Of a DNA stretch of 6,024 bases, positions 5,600 to 6,024 are shown in pieces. A model generated the notes under the pieces. It ran no database searches. It was given only the letters and a program-made list of their open reading frames with translations, and was not told where the DNA came from. Both the position numbers and the translations under genes were made by a program. Each line of letters opens with the position of its first letter. The stretch's first letter is position 1. Source of the DNA: DATKCN01 sp035513175 (GTDB lineage Bacteria > Chloroflexota > Chloroflexia > Thermomicrobiales > CFX8); the NCBI GenBank assembly GCA_035513175.1, contig DATKCN010000259.1, positions 1 to 6,024 on the forward strand. Direction: 5' to 3'.

Positions 5600-5726
5600 C
5601 CCTGGGCGACGAGAGCGTCCGTCCGCTCTGCGACGTAAACCGAAGGTCGGCGTCCATCTCGCGTTCCAATCTGCGAGGGTGAACGAGCGTCCGCAAGACC
5701 GAGCGAAGGCGAGACAGGGTGCTCAC
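5600..5726 (-). pseudogene. Frameshifted N-terminal remnant of a third ADOP permease
   Basis: On the minus strand, GTG at 5726-5724 with GGAGG 4 nt upstream begins MSTLSRLRSVLRTLV, HPRRLEREMDADLRF, the typical cytoplasmic start of ADOP permeases ('R-R-L-E-R-E-x-D-x-x-L-R-F-H'). Directly after LRF the homology continues in another frame as VAERTDALVAQGSR, which fits the next ADOP helix. Losing one base from an original Phe-His-Val (TTT CAC GTC, now TTTACGTC) would explain the switch. After about 40 residues the similarity stops, and the opposite strand carries the VOC remnant instead. The retained ribosome binding site and start suggest fairly recent inactivation. Up to about 5238 the first frame remains open but without recognisable content. 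Confidence 0.62.
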
Positions 5727-5809
5727 ACGCCCTCCGGTGAGCGCGAACCCGCCCTGGAGCGATCGGGATGCCCCGCAACGCGATCACCGCGTCAACCGCC
5801 GCGCGACAG

Positions 5810-6024
5810 CTACGGCCTGATCACTCGTTCCTGACCAGGCCCGCCGCGTAAAGTCAGGCTTGTTGTGCCGGCCCGTCTAGCGCGGATATGCACGCCGGGC
5901 TCCGTCTGTTCATCGAGCAGGACAAGACCCGAACCGGTCTCGCTCGCGCCGAGCTTCACGCGGATCGTCCCATTCCTGTCGAGTAGCCGGAGGACGACCT
6001 CGCCGTTTGGCTCCACGTTGATGC
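5810..6024 (-). CDS. C-terminal end of a repeat-containing protein of unknown function (runs off the right edge)
   Basis: The minus-strand frame is open from the window edge to TAG at 5812-5810 and encodes 70 residues. A GTG at 6016 could be taken as a start, but the frame continues upstream (I-N-V-E-P-N-G) without a stop or ribosome binding site, so this is most likely an internal Val. The sequence splits into three similar beta-rich segments of about 22 residues: VVLRLLDRNGTIRVKLGASETG, then LVLLDEQTEPGVHIRARRAG, then SLTLRGGPGQERVIRP, each with the pattern 'L-x-L-L-D-x-x-G-x-x-x-x-x-x-A-x-x-x-G' in decaying form. Similar tails occur, to my recollection, in uncharacterised acidobacterial proteins. 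No function can be assigned. It is followed 84 bp downstream on the same strand by the ADOP N-terminal remnant. Confidence 0.66.
   Translation of the reverse strand, partial: INVEPNGEVVLRLLDRNGTIRVKLGASETGSGLVLLDEQTEPGVHIRARRAGTTSLTLRGGPGQERVIRP

Noticed and set aside
5238..5726. A complete 162-residue minus-strand gene
   Set aside because: Only the first 30 residues resemble ADOP; the rest is out of frame with the continuing homology and then runs antisense to the VOC and ADOP remnants.

Overview
The window is GC-rich, densely coding bacterial DNA. The best taxonomic clue is an 888-residue duplicated MacB/FtsX-type permease that has no ATPase beside it and follows a PadR-family regulator. 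This is the 'ADOP' (acidobacterial duplicated orphan permease) arrangement. Together with small secreted proteins of types common in that phylum, it points to Acidobacteriota, possibly a Vicinamibacteria-like lineage. The assignment rests on gene content only.

Layout. At the left edge, on the minus strand, lies the 5' end of a small secreted protein (1-137). A gene-poor stretch of about 760 bp follows (138-902). Its right end carries a convincing promoter: -35 TTGACC, a 17-bp spacer and -10 TAGTAT, with two perfect dyads laid end to end over the spacer and the -10. From it runs a tightly packed plus-strand set of four genes: PadR regulator (903-1232), ADOP permease (1236-3902), small exported intradiol ring-cleavage dioxygenase-like protein (3906-4418) and exported YceI-family protein (4415-5062). 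The gaps are 3 nt and 3 nt, then a 4-nt ATGA overlap, so the four are probably one operon with translational coupling. A perfect 22-bp palindrome sits at the end of padR, touching the Shine-Dalgarno of the permease gene.

Downstream (5063-5726) is a cluster of broken genes: the C-terminal end of a different ADOP permease (+), a truncated VOC/glyoxalase-type domain (+), and the N-terminal start of a third ADOP copy (-) with an apparent one-base frameshift. The right edge holds the C-terminal 70 residues of a minus-strand protein built from three repeat-like beta segments.

Working together. What is seen is a PadR repressor gene that probably controls its own operon, a large inner-membrane permease, and two proteins predicted to act outside the cytoplasm, one shaped to cleave catechol-like rings and one shaped to bind isoprenoid or other lipophilic molecules. 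The inference, not shown by the sequence, is a unit that senses, moves and breaks down or buffers a phenolic or quinone-like compound at the envelope.
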